Below are positions 44,360-53,437 of a DNA stretch of 64,000 nucleotides, piece by piece. The translations under genes and the position numbers were made by a program. The notes beneath the pieces were generated by a model. That model saw only the letters and a list, made by a program, of their open reading frames with translations, ran no database searches and had not been told where the DNA came from. The number at the start of each line of letters is the position of its first letter. Position 1 is the first letter of the stretch. Origin of the DNA: Acidobacteriota bacterium (GTDB taxonomy: Bacteria > Acidobacteriota > Terriglobia > Terriglobales > Acidobacteriaceae); the NCBI GenBank assembly GCA_018268855.1, contig JAFDVR010000008.1:186001-250000 (forward strand), read 5' to 3'.

Positions 44360-45766
44360 TTAGTGTGCCTGTAGCTCGGCGTGGTAACCCTCTTCACCGT
44401 GCTGCGAAAGATCCAGGCCTTCCCTCTCGTCTGCCGCGGAGACGCGCAGACCTATCGTCTTGTCCACGATGAAGAGAAGGATGAGCGTGCCGACGATGGA
44501 GATGATCCACGCGATGGCGATGCCGACGATCTGATTGAGCAACTGATGTCCGTTGCCCTCCAGCAAGCCGGTGGCTTTGCCCGCACCGAAGATCGGGTTA
44601 ATGGCGCTGTTAGCGAAGATGCCCGTCAACACCGCACCCATCGTTCCGCCTGCACCGTGCACGCCGAAGGCGTCGAGCGAGTCGTCGTAGCCCAGCTTGA
44701 TCTTGACGAAGAAGACCATGCAGAAGCAGAAGATGCCGGTGATGAGGCCGATGGCGAGTGCCGACATGGGCGATACAAATCCCGCAGCCGGTGTGATGCC
44801 AACCAATCCGGCAACAGCACCGGAGATGGCACCGAGCGCGGTCGGCTTGCCTGTCTTGATCCACTCAGCAACCGTCCAGCCGATAGCAGCCGTGGCGGCG
44901 GCAAAGTGCGTTGCGACAAAGGCTGATGTGGCCAGCGGAGATGCAGCAAGTGCCGAACCGGCATTGAATCCAAACCAGCCCACCCACAGCAGACATGCTC
45001 CGATGAAGGAGAGCACGAGCGAGTGTGGCGGCATAGGCTCTTTCGGATAGCCGATGCGCTTGCCGAGATATAAGCAGCACACAAGAGCGGAAACGCCGCT
45101 GGTGATGTGTACGACGGTTCCGCCTGCAAAATCGAGGCAGGGGAACTTACCGCCCAGCGCAGCATTGAGCAGGCCGTGCTTGCCCCAGACCATGTGCGCC
45201 ATGGGGCTGTAAACGAAGATGGCCCACAGCGTGAGGAAGACCGCCATACCTGAGAACTTCATACGTTCTGCGAATGCGCCGGTGATGAGCGCGGGCGTGA
45301 TGATGGCGAACATCAACTGGTAGACCATGAAAGTCTGCAGCGGAATGGTCGCGACGTATACTCCGTCCGGCACCAACCCCACTCCATGCAGCAGAGCGTT
45401 TGAGAAGTTGCCGATGAACGATCCAGTTACGCCGGCGTTGTCGCCGAAGGCGAGTGAGTAGCCTATTAACGCCCAGAGCACCGTGATGATGCCCATCATG
45501 GCGAAGGTCTGCATCATGGTGCCAAGAATATTTTTCTTGCGCACCAGACCGCCGTAGAAGAGCGCCAGGCCGGGGCCGCTCATCATCAGCACAAGTGCTG
45601 CGGAGACAAGCATCCAGGCGTTGTCGCCTGCCGACTGCGCTGCTGTGACCTTGGCCTCTACTGCTGTGAGGCGTTCGGCCGCTGTCTGCGCAAAGGCAGG
45701 AGCTGCCATGGCGCACGCGAATAGAAAGAGAGAGATACGCAGAAGTCGTGACACGTAACGATTCAC
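44360..45766 (-). CDS. amt: Ammonium transporter
   Basis: 468 residues, GTG start. An N-terminal cleavable signal peptide (LLRISLFLFACAMAAPAFAQ), as in many Amt proteins, is followed by eleven membrane helices. Signatures: PGLALFYGGLVRKKN, DFAGGTVVHITSGVSAL with the first pore histidine, and DDSLDAFGVHGAGGTMGA with the second. Conducts ammonium across the inner membrane. The order amt-glnB (reverse of glnK-amtB) is common outside the enterobacteria. The two-component pair lies 143 bp upstream on the same strand. Confidence 0.97.
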   Translation of the reverse strand: MNRYVSRLLRISLFLFACAMAAPAFAQTAAERLTAVEAKVTAAQSAGDNAWMLVSAALVLMMSGPGLALFYGGLVRKKNILGTMMQTFAMMGIITVLWALIGYSLAFGDNAGVTGSFIGNFSNALLHGVGLVPDGVYVATIPLQTFMVYQLMFAIITPALITGAFAERMKFSGMAVFLTLWAIFVYSPMAHMVWGKHGLLNAALGGKFPCLDFAGGTVVHITSGVSALVCCLYLGKRIGYPKEPMPPHSLVLSFIGACLLWVGWFGFNAGSALAASPLATSAFVATHFAAATAAIGWTVAEWIKTGKPTALGAISGAVAGLVGITPAAGFVSPMSALAIGLITGIFCFCMVFFVKIKLGYDDSLDAFGVHGAGGTMGAVLTGIFANSAINPIFGAGKATGLLEGNGHQLLNQIVGIAIAWIISIVGTLILLFIVDKTIGLRVSAADEREGLDLSQHGEEGYHAELQAH

Positions 45767-45887
45767 CTATGCCCTTGAGAGTGAGTTCAACAGATACAGC
45801 GAGGCCGAGACTGAGCCGGTGGCCCGTGTGGAAAGCTCAGATTTTTCGGTCTCAAGATGGACTTTAGGGACTAAGACATAAGGAACC

Positions 45888-45902
45888 CGTGAAGATTTCA
45901 CG
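45888..45902. promoter_or_regulatory. 15-bp inverted repeat upstream of amt
   Basis: CGTGAA-GAT-TTCACG, perfect arms, 8 nt after the response regulator stop and 121 bp upstream of the amt start. Could be an operator or a weak terminator; no T-tract follows. Confidence 0.4.
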
Positions 45903-45909
45903 AATTTCT

Positions 45910-46638
45910 TTAGCAGTTACCAGACTGCTTCTCCAGCATGGCAGCATCGGCAAAGCGATAGCCAACGTATGGATCCGTAAGTAGATAGCGTGGACTGGAC
46001 GGATCGTCTTCCACTTTTTTACGGAGTTGCCGCATGAAGGTGCGGAGATAGTTGACCTCGTCGCGGTACTCCTCACCCCATACAGAAGTAAGCAGCTTGC
46101 CGTGCGTCACCGCGCGGCCTGCGTTCGCCATGAGGTAGTGGAGAATGTCGTACTCTTTGCGCGTGAGGTGGATGGTTTGTCCGCCTTTGCTCACGGTGCG
46201 CTTCTGCGGATCGACCTGCAATTCTCCAATCTGGATGGGAGTATTTTCCGTACGCTCCGGTGTCTGCGCGCGGCGCACCGCGGACCGGATGCGAGCGATG
46301 CATTCACGCATGCTGAATGGCTTGGTGATGTAGTCGTCCGCGCCAAGCTCCAGCGCTTCTACTTTGTCTTCTTCCGCATCGCGGACTGTAAGAATGAGAA
46401 TCGGCAGGCGCGGAAACATCTCACGCAGACGGACGAGTGTTTTGATGCCGCCGATGCCGGGCATCTGCACGTCCAGCAGAACAGCGTCGAACTTTTCGTT
46501 GCGCGTCAGATGCAGCGCGTCTTCGCCGCGTGAGGCTTCTGCTGTCTCAAAGCCGAGCGCGTTGAGCGGTGTGCGCAGAGCGCGGCGTATAGCGGGTTCG
46601 TCATCCACGAGAAGAATGCGGAGTTTCGTGTCGTTCAT
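45910..46638 (-). CDS. OmpR/KdpE-type response regulator
   Basis: 242 residues. Receiver domain with acidic pocket DDE (12-14), phosphoacceptor Asp56 (LLDVQMPG) and Lys in ITKPFS; then an OmpR-type winged helix (LTRKEYDILHYLMANAGRAVTHGKLLTSVWG, RKKVEDDP). Its sequence pattern is closest to KdpE, but no kdpFABC genes are present. The ATG overlaps the kinase stop by four bases (ATGA), so kinase and regulator are translationally coupled. The adjacent amt, porin and glnA genes are candidate targets (inference). Confidence 0.92.
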   Translation of the reverse strand: MNDTKLRILLVDDEPAIRRALRTPLNALGFETAEASRGEDALHLTRNEKFDAVLLDVQMPGIGGIKTLVRLREMFPRLPILILTVRDAEEDKVEALELGADDYITKPFSMRECIARIRSAVRRAQTPERTENTPIQIGELQVDPQKRTVSKGGQTIHLTRKEYDILHYLMANAGRAVTHGKLLTSVWGEEYRDEVNYLRTFMRQLRKKVEDDPSSPRYLLTDPYVGYRFADAAMLEKQSGNC

Positions 46639-47762
46639 AACTGCGTCTCCTGGCGGCCTTCAATGGGCAACGAAGCAAAAAATGTAGTGCGACCTTCTGA
46701 GCTTGTGACCCACACATCGCCACCATGGGCTTGCGCGGCACGTTTTGCAATCGAGAGCCCCACGCCTGTGCCGGGCGTGGCAGAAGCAGTCTCAGCGCAG
46801 CGGAAGTAAAGATCGAAGACTCGCTCCCGGTCGTTTGCAGCAATTTCCGGACCGGCGTTGGAGACGGAGAAGATAAGTTCGCCGCCCTCATTGCGCGCAG
46901 CGATGTCCACTGTCGATCCTGCGATGCTGTACTTGCCGGCGTTCTCGACGTACTGCGTGAGCAACGCTATCAGCAGTTCGCGGTCGCATGTGAGTGCGAG
47001 ATCGTCCTGCGAAAGATTGACCTGCACAACAACGTCTGCGAGTTGTTCGCGGCAAGCAGCCAGAACATCATCCAATAGTGGTGCTATCTCCACACACTCC
47101 CACTTCAACGAAATATCCTGCGCTTCCAGTTGTGCGGTCTTCAGCAGGCGCGTTGTTAGCTCGTTGAGCAGATTGGTCTGCTCATCGATCAAGTTTAAAA
47201 GATCGCGTTGACCAGCGCTAAGACCTTCCATCATTCCAAGGCCAGTGCTGGCTGCCTGAATGGCTGTGAGCGGCGTCTTGTACGCATGCGCAAGGCTGTT
47301 GAGCACGGTGGTGCGTAGCTGCTCTGTCTGGCGCGCGCTCTCGGTACGGCCTACATTCGCATAGGAGTGATAGCGGTCGAAGGTGAGCGCGCAGAGTGCG
47401 GCGACGGAAGTGCCTGTCTTCGTCGCCACTTCTCCGCGCAGCAGCAGCGCGCCTACGGGAAAATTGCCCACGCGCAACACGCGGCTGCACAGGCCCATCT
47501 CTACATCGTCCCGCGATTTTTCAAAGATATAGATGTTGCGAACGAAATTGTCGGGATCGAACGCCCAATCGCCTGCCTGGTGAACGCGCTTCGTATCCGC
47601 ATCGAAAATGGCCACGGCCTCAAACCCAAAGACTGCTCGAACCAGTTCCACAAGCTGCGGCCCGGGCTCGCGATGCATGTCCACATGCGTCACCGCTGCG
47701 ATGAACGCATGCAGTGCGTCATCGATCGGGGAGCGGGTACACATATCTGGTTCGAGCGCCAT
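46635..47762 (-). CDS. Soluble sensor histidine kinase (KdpD-like core, GAF-like input)
   Basis: 375 residues without membrane helices. The N-terminal 130 residues look like a degenerate GAF domain (LVELVRAVFGFEAVAIFDAD, GALLLRGEVATKTGTSVAALCALTFDRY). Dimerisation box LLNSLAHAYKTPLTAI with the phosphoacceptor His159 is of the KdpD type; the HATPase domain has QYVENAGKYS and GTGVGLSIAKR. Lacks the KdpD and USP domains and the four helices of true KdpD. Overlaps the regulator gene by four bases. Divergent from the porin gene across 171 bp. The signal is unknown; a cytosolic metabolite is plausible. Confidence 0.9.
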   Translation of the reverse strand: MALEPDMCTRSPIDDALHAFIAAVTHVDMHREPGPQLVELVRAVFGFEAVAIFDADTKRVHQAGDWAFDPDNFVRNIYIFEKSRDDVEMGLCSRVLRVGNFPVGALLLRGEVATKTGTSVAALCALTFDRYHSYANVGRTESARQTEQLRTTVLNSLAHAYKTPLTAIQAASTGLGMMEGLSAGQRDLLNLIDEQTNLLNELTTRLLKTAQLEAQDISLKWECVEIAPLLDDVLAACREQLADVVVQVNLSQDDLALTCDRELLIALLTQYVENAGKYSIAGSTVDIAARNEGGELIFSVSNAGPEIAANDRERVFDLYFRCAETASATPGTGVGLSIAKRAAQAHGGDVWVTSSEGRTTFFASLPIEGRQETQL

Positions 47763-47933
47763 GGAGCTGGTGTCAATTCCTCGAAATTTTCGCTTTTACA
47801 GGATTCTTGATGGGTTCTTTATGCCCTGTCTGCGTTCCTAGAAGCACAAGCAACAACAGCCAGAGCCATACATCACTCCCGGAAAACACTGGGGACTTTC
47901 TTATCTGAACCAACATTTTACGGAGGATCGAGA

Positions 47934-49085
47934 TTGAACGCCAAAGGTTTATTGCGTGGTTTGGTTGCTGCGGGGTGTCTAAGCGCAGCGTTTGCAGTCG
48001 CTCAAAGTGCGGATACAACAACTCCGGCCGCGCCTCCGGCGTGGAGCGCCGGGCCTATCGACTTCAGTGCGTTTGTGGATGGCTATTACAACTTCAACGC
48101 CAACCATCCAGCAACCAAGTCTTACGGCAATCAACTGCATAACTTCGACTTCGACGCGGACAGCTTCAGCCTGAGCATGGCGCGGGTCACGCTGTCGCAC
48201 GATCCCGATCCGGTGGGCGTTCGTCTCGATCTTGGATTCGGCAAAGGATACAGATATTTCCTCGGCGGAGATTATTCCGACTTCGCACACATTGAACAAG
48301 CCTATGTTGCCGTGAAACCTAAAGGTGGACGCGGCTTTGAAGCCGACTTCGGCGAGTTCGTCACATCGGCAGGCGCTGAGTTGACGGAAGCGAAGGATGA
48401 CTGGAACTACTCGCGCTCGTTCCTCTACGCTTTTGGCCCCTTCTACCATGTCGGTCTGCGTACCTCGATGCCGCTTACCAAGTCCTTCACTGCCGGCGTG
48501 CAGGTAGTGAATGGATGGAACAACTTCAGCGACAACAACAGCGGCAAGACGATCGGCGTCACTACGCTGTACACCAATCCGAAGTTCACATTCGCAGGCA
48601 ATTACTATGGCGGTCCGGAGAATGCAGGCACGAACAAAGGTAAGCGCAATTACTTCGATACCGTTCTGACGCTTACGCCGACTGCACGATTCAGCTGGTA
48701 TCTGAACTATGACTACTGGCAGAATCGCAACGCTGCGCAGATCGCACCCGATCAGTACGTCACCACTACGCTCGATCGTTTTCAGGGTTTTGCAACGGCA
48801 GCGAAGTTCCAGGCCACGCAAAAGGTCGCTTTTGCAGGGCGTTTTGAGTACATCGCCGATGCTTCCGACGCAGGCGCTTCCATTGGCACGGGCCTGCGCC
48901 AGAACCTGAACGAGTTCACCCTTACTGCCGAGTACAAGATGCCGGAAGGCACGCTGGCCCGGCTGGAATACCGCCGCGACGGCTCCGATCTTCCCTACTT
49001 CAACAAGGGAATGGCCGCCGCCGCAGTGAAGAACCAATCCACCCTGGAGTTGGGCGTCATTGCCTTCTTCGGGCCTAAACGCTAA
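47934..49085 (+). CDS. Outer membrane beta-barrel porin (BBP2/OmpL-like)
   Basis: 383 residues from TTG at 47934, with CGGAGG ending about nine bases upstream. Signal peptide LLRGLVAAGCLSAAFAVAQ. The mature part alternates aromatic and polar residues as in porin strands (IDFSAFVDGYYNFNAN, FSLSMARVTLSHDP, FSWYLNYDYWQNRNA) and ends with FFGPKR. Matches the pattern of putative beta-barrel porin-2 proteins. Only 80 bp before glnA on the same strand; such porins often accompany ammonium transport and glutamine synthetase genes, suggesting uptake of nitrogen compounds (inference). Confidence 0.88.
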   Translation: MNAKGLLRGLVAAGCLSAAFAVAQSADTTTPAAPPAWSAGPIDFSAFVDGYYNFNANHPATKSYGNQLHNFDFDADSFSLSMARVTLSHDPDPVGVRLDLGFGKGYRYFLGGDYSDFAHIEQAYVAVKPKGGRGFEADFGEFVTSAGAELTEAKDDWNYSRSFLYAFGPFYHVGLRTSMPLTKSFTAGVQVVNGWNNFSDNNSGKTIGVTTLYTNPKFTFAGNYYGGPENAGTNKGKRNYFDTVLTLTPTARFSWYLNYDYWQNRNAAQIAPDQYVTTTLDRFQGFATAAKFQATQKVAFAGRFEYIADASDAGASIGTGLRQNLNEFTLTAEYKMPEGTLARLEYRRDGSDLPYFNKGMAAAAVKNQSTLELGVIAFFGPKR

Positions 49086-49165
49086 CCACTTTGCCTGCGG
49101 GCGATGCGCGCGTCGTTCGCAGGCAAATCACCACCATGGGAAATCTTCCCGCAACAAGGAGAAAT

Positions 49166-50596
49166 ATGTCTGGCCAGTATCGTGATTTTTTAGAGTTGTC
49201 GTATAGCGAACTTGAAGAGCTGAACCTCAAGGCAAAAGAGCAGCGCAAAAGCCGCGTCCCCGCAGAAAGGTTGCAGGAAGAACGCCTGAAGTATCTGACC
49301 GATACGAAGGGCATCAAGGCTGTGACCGTGCTCTTCAGCGATCTTGAAGGCCGTCTGCACATGCTGGACTATGACAAGAAGTTTCTGATCAACAGCTATG
49401 ACAATCTGACCTTCGACGGCTCCTCCATCCGCGGCTTTACGGCGCAGCGCGAGAGCGATCTCCGTCTCGGCATCGACTGGAGCGCGTTCTACTGGGGACC
49501 TGCCGACATCTTCGGGCCAGGCAAGGTGCTCGTCTTCGGCGAAGTGATCGACAAAAACGGCGGCCACTACACCGCCGATCTGCGCGGCGCATTGAAAGCG
49601 TTCGCTAAAGAGCAGTTTGAGAAGAACGGCTATACGCTCAATGCCGCGAACGAGATCGAAGGCTTCCTCTTTGAAGGCACGGACGCGGAGCGCAGGTTTC
49701 ACGAGACGGGCAAGTTCACCTACATGAATCAGGGTGGCTACTATCACTCGCTGCCGGGCGATCCTCTGCGCGAGTTCATTGATACCTGCGCCGAAGTGCA
49801 GCGCGCGATGGGCTTCGAGAACGAGAAGGACCACCCTGAGGTCGCGCCCTCGCAGTTCGAGATCAACTACACCTATGGCGATGCGGTTGCTGCTGCCGAT
49901 CAAATTCAACTCTACAAACTGATCTGCCGCCAGGTGGCTACGCAGATGGGCATGACGGCATCGTTCCTTCCCAAGCCCGTGGTTGGCGTGAATGGAAGCG
50001 GCATGCACACCAACGTCTCCATAACGAAAGACAAGAAGAATCTCTTCTGGGATCCGAACGGACAGGAGAAGATTTCTACTTTCGCCTGGGATTTTGTTGA
50101 TCGCATTCTCACGCACGGCAACGACATCTGCCTTCTGCTCAATGCCAGCGTGAACGCCTACCGGCGCCTCGATCCGCACTTTGAAGCACCCAACCAGATC
50201 AAGGCTTCGGCTACGGATCGCGGCTCGATGGTGCGCATTCCGATTGGCAACGAAAAGTCGGCGCGTGTCGAAGTTCGCTCTGTTGGACCGGATGCGAATC
50301 CCTATGCAGTGCTTTACTCAGTCTTCAAAACGGGCCTCGAAGGTCAGACGGCGAAGATCGACAACCTGCGTCAAGCTGAGCGTTATCTGCCAGATAACGT
50401 CTACACCGCTATTGAAAACTTCCGCAGTGCAGACTGGACGGGAACGCTGCTCGGTGAAGATGTGAAAGCGCGCTACGCCGACCTCAAGCAGGCTTCGGCA
50501 GACCGCTGCCCGCGCCTGCTCGGCACTGTGGTGAAGCCGTGCGAAGTGCAGTTCCATCACGACGTCTACAACCAGCTTCTGTGGAACCTGTTCTAA
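49166..50596 (+). CDS. glnA: Glutamine synthetase, type I
   Basis: 476 residues from ATG at 49166, which has AAGGAG four bases upstream; earlier in-frame ATGs at 49091 and 49136 lack a site. Makes glutamine from glutamate, ammonium and ATP. Recognised: FDGSSIRGF (beta-grasp), EIEGFLFEG metal ligands, GDPLREFIDTC, SQFEINYTYGDAVAAAD, NGSGMHTNVSI and NASVNAYRRLDP. Where E. coli GlnA has the adenylylated tyrosine motif NLYDLPPEE this protein reads IDNLRQAERYLPDN, so control by GlnE seems unlikely. Groups with amt, PII and porin. Followed by a long hairpin. Confidence 0.95.
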   Translation: MSGQYRDFLELSYSELEELNLKAKEQRKSRVPAERLQEERLKYLTDTKGIKAVTVLFSDLEGRLHMLDYDKKFLINSYDNLTFDGSSIRGFTAQRESDLRLGIDWSAFYWGPADIFGPGKVLVFGEVIDKNGGHYTADLRGALKAFAKEQFEKNGYTLNAANEIEGFLFEGTDAERRFHETGKFTYMNQGGYYHSLPGDPLREFIDTCAEVQRAMGFENEKDHPEVAPSQFEINYTYGDAVAAADQIQLYKLICRQVATQMGMTASFLPKPVVGVNGSGMHTNVSITKDKKNLFWDPNGQEKISTFAWDFVDRILTHGNDICLLLNASVNAYRRLDPHFEAPNQIKASATDRGSMVRIPIGNEKSARVEVRSVGPDANPYAVLYSVFKTGLEGQTAKIDNLRQAERYLPDNVYTAIENFRSADWTGTLLGEDVKARYADLKQASADRCPRLLGTVVKPCEVQFHHDVYNQLLWNLF

Positions 50597-50608
50597 TTCA
50601 CAAAGCCA

Positions 50609-50649
50609 CAAACAAGAACGGCAGCCCATACGGCTGCCATTCTTGTTTG
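50609..50649. terminator. Bidirectional terminator between glnA and phospholipase C
   Basis: Stem CAAACAAGAA-C-GGCAGCC / GGCTGCC-A-TTCTTGTTTG, 17 pairs with one mismatch, loop CATAC. Lies between two convergent genes. Confidence 0.85.
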
Positions 50650-50665
50650 CATTGAAGTGAAGCGA

Positions 50666-53191
50666 CTACACAACACCGCCCATCAAAGGATCGGTGAAGC
50701 TCTCGCGTCCAGTTTCCACACGTCCCGCATAGCGCACCTGCGCATTTGAACCGTCCGCGCGCACGGTGAAGTCATACCAGCCGTGAGACTTTGAGCAGTC
50801 CACCTTGAGCGATACCTGCTGGCCCGGGGCAAGCTCTTTGGTTTGCGCGCCGGTCTTATAGGAGTTATCAATCACGTGAACCGTAACTGGCTTGGCGCTG
50901 TTGTTCTTCACACGCGCCTCTACATTGCCCGACAGGCCACTTGCATTGCGGTCATACACGCAACGCGTGGTCAGCGGCGATCCAGAGGCATCGCCTTTGA
51001 ACTCGCGATAGAAACCGTTTGGGCCATGCACATCAATGTGATACTGCTCGTTCTGGAACAACTTCGTCGGCAGACCTTCCTGCAGCGTATCGCCTGCCTT
51101 TACCACATATGTCGCTACGAACATGTTCTGATTGTTCTCGCCGCGCGCAATGTTCGTATTCTGCTTCGCGGTATTACGCACGTATACGTTGAAAGGTGAT
51201 CCAGCGCTGCGCTCACCATGAACGGTGTTGCCGGCGCGCATCGCCAAACCAAATACCTTACGATCCGCAACAAAGTCGCCTTCACAGTACAGTTCATACG
51301 GCAGCGCGTTCGCAGGACGAATGCCAGGTTCCTGTTTGGCTGCTATGTCCACCATTCGCGGATTTTCATTGAACTTTTTGATCTGCTCCGGCGTGAGCTT
51401 GATGAAGTTGTTCGGCATCTCCTTATTACGAGCGCGGTAGATGCTTTCCACCCACTTATCGCGGTCCAGAAATGCCAGCTCAGGTGTCTTGCCGTCGAAC
51501 GGACGGAAGCAGGAGGTAAGATCGCCGACAATCGCACGGCGGAACTCGCTGAGGTTCGTCTCCTTCACCTGCTTGCCAAACTTCGCCTCGACAAACTTCT
51601 CTACAAACTGAATGGTGCATGTCTGATCGAAGAGTTCCGAGTTGACGTATCCGCCGCGACTCCATGGAGAAGCCACGATCATAGGCACGCGAAAACCTTG
51701 TCCGATGGGTCCGCTGCGGGCATCCTTCGCCTTGATTCCCTGGGCGATCTCGTCCGGAGCGTAGGTGTACTCAATTGCCGTATCGATTCCAGCAGAGGCA
51801 CGTCCCGTGCCGCGGTTGGAAGGATCGGCGGCAACGAAGGATGGGCAGTGGTCGAAATAGCCGTCGTTCTCGTCATAGGTCAGAATGAAGATCGTCTTCT
51901 TCCAGACTTCTGGATTATGGGTGAGGATATTCATCACTTCAGAGACAAACCACGGGCCGTACATCGGATGTGAGGGATGATCGCTGAACTTTCCCGGCCC
52001 AGCAAGCCATGAAACCGTGGGCAGCTTGTTCTCTTTCACGTCCTTACGGAACTGATAGAGGACATCACCCGCGGGCACCAGCATCTTGACCGGCTTTCCA
52101 TCTTCTTCATAGGTGATGGTGGTGGTCTTCAGATAATTTGGATCGCCTGCATTGGTAGTGAAGGCACGCACATGAAGGTCGCGCTCGTCCGGGGTCAATT
52201 TCGACAGGTTTCCCCCATTGCGTTTTAACTGTCGCTCAAAAGATTTAATGCTCTGCTGCAATTGAAGGATTTCTGCTTCGCGGTCGGCCTGTACATCATT
52301 GCCTAATGGAGAGTTCTGCAAGAGTGTCAGTTGCTGTCTGGCAGTGACGAGCTGTTGCTGGATTTCCGCAGTGTTCGCATCAGAAAGATTTGAGTTGTAT
52401 GCATCAAAGTTCTCAAGAATGTTTCCTACGTTACCGAGCCATTGATGATCTTCACCCACTAGTGTGCCGCGGGCGTTGACCTCATTGGTGTACACCTTGA
52501 ACGAAATACCGGCTTCATGCAACCGCTCCGGAAAGGTCTTCCATTTTAGGTTGCGAAACTCCGGGTTGCGCATGTAAACGCTGGAATGCGGGTCCTGTTT
52601 GTCACGAATGGTACCGGTCCACAAAAGTGAGCGATTTGGCGTGGTGCTGGTCATCACACCGCAGTAGTTCTGATCGCAAACCGTAAACGCATCGGCGAGA
52701 ACATAGTAGAAGGGAATGTCTTCACGCGTGTAATGGCCCATCGTAATGGGCGTATCGCGATAGCCAGCATGGCCTGGACGTTTCGATTCGATCCAGTTAT
52801 TGTGGAAGCCCTGGTTCCACGCATCCACCTGAGTATTGCGCGCATGCGATATGGAACCCATCCAGGTGATCTTCGTGTCCTTAATGTCGAGACGCCAAGG
52901 CGCAAAGGTATTTCCGTCTTTATCTGTCTGCAGGAAGATGGAGTTACCGTTCGCCTGACGAAGTGCGCGTGGATCATTGAATCCACGGACACCTTGCAGG
53001 CTACCCAAAGCGTGGTCGAAGGAGCGGTTCTCCTGCATCAGAATAACGACGTGTTCAGCGTCTTTCCATGTGCTGCCCACGGCAGGCTCAATGGCAAACG
53101 CCTTCTGGATAGCCTCCGGTACGCCTGCAGCGAATCCGGCAGCACCCGACAGCATCGCTGCCCGCTTAATAAAATCTCGCCTTGTATGCAT
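50666..53191 (-). CDS. Tat-exported phospholipase C (phosphocholine-specific type)
   Basis: 841 residues. Twin-arginine signal TRRDFIKRAAMLSGAAG. Alkaline-phosphatase-superfamily phosphoesterase domain with VVILMQENRSFDHALG (Glu54-Asn55 bind metal), GVMTSTTPNRSLLWTG, TYDENDGYFDH and two C-terminal beta domains of the DUF756 type (VYVRNTAKQN, DFTVRADGSNAQVRYAGRVETG). Family members hydrolyse phosphatidylcholine or sphingomyelin, or acid phosphate esters. A Gln/Leu-rich helical insert (about 275-330) is unusual. GGGAG lies ten bases before the start. A stable hairpin and an AAACGTTT palindrome lie in its leader region. Confidence 0.9.
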   Translation of the reverse strand: MHTRRDFIKRAAMLSGAAGFAAGVPEAIQKAFAIEPAVGSTWKDAEHVVILMQENRSFDHALGSLQGVRGFNDPRALRQANGNSIFLQTDKDGNTFAPWRLDIKDTKITWMGSISHARNTQVDAWNQGFHNNWIESKRPGHAGYRDTPITMGHYTREDIPFYYVLADAFTVCDQNYCGVMTSTTPNRSLLWTGTIRDKQDPHSSVYMRNPEFRNLKWKTFPERLHEAGISFKVYTNEVNARGTLVGEDHQWLGNVGNILENFDAYNSNLSDANTAEIQQQLVTARQQLTLLQNSPLGNDVQADREAEILQLQQSIKSFERQLKRNGGNLSKLTPDERDLHVRAFTTNAGDPNYLKTTTITYEEDGKPVKMLVPAGDVLYQFRKDVKENKLPTVSWLAGPGKFSDHPSHPMYGPWFVSEVMNILTHNPEVWKKTIFILTYDENDGYFDHCPSFVAADPSNRGTGRASAGIDTAIEYTYAPDEIAQGIKAKDARSGPIGQGFRVPMIVASPWSRGGYVNSELFDQTCTIQFVEKFVEAKFGKQVKETNLSEFRRAIVGDLTSCFRPFDGKTPELAFLDRDKWVESIYRARNKEMPNNFIKLTPEQIKKFNENPRMVDIAAKQEPGIRPANALPYELYCEGDFVADRKVFGLAMRAGNTVHGERSAGSPFNVYVRNTAKQNTNIARGENNQNMFVATYVVKAGDTLQEGLPTKLFQNEQYHIDVHGPNGFYREFKGDASGSPLTTRCVYDRNASGLSGNVEARVKNNSAKPVTVHVIDNSYKTGAQTKELAPGQQVSLKVDCSKSHGWYDFTVRADGSNAQVRYAGRVETGRESFTDPLMGGVV

Positions 53192-53227
53192 CTCGACTTA
53201 TCTCCCTTGTTAAACGTTTTCATAGGG

Positions 53228-53257
53228 GTGCAATGCTCGTAGTAAACGAGCATGCAC
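53228..53257. promoter_or_regulatory. Stable hairpin in the phospholipase C leader
   Basis: GTGC-A-ATGCTCGT, loop AGTAA, ACGAGCAT-GCAC: 12 pairs with one bulged base. It is 36-66 bp upstream of the start codon. A near-palindrome TTAAACGTTTTC (53203-53218 region) of LacI-operator type lies between it and the gene. Confidence 0.45.
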
Positions 53258-53437
53258 TCGGGGTAGGTTTTCCGCTGTGTCTAAGAGAATACGCCGAAAT
53301 CGCGCCGTCTGGCTCTCTGCCTGGATGTTTGCAGATGCCGGTTTACGTGGGGACCTGGAACACGCTCTTTCAGATAGGGAAGTGCTTCCGCCTGCCATAG
53401 ACGTTACGACACATTCCCTCTCAGAATGTCGCGCGTA

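Noticed and set aside
45767..45909. Sigma-54 promoter upstream of amt
   Set aside because: No TGGCAC-N5-TTGC-like pair with correct GG/GC spacing found on the relevant strand.
45910..47762. Possible Kdp potassium operon
   Set aside because: Only a KdpE-like regulator and a shortened KdpD-like kinase are present; no kdpF, A, B or C genes and no KdpD N-terminal domain.
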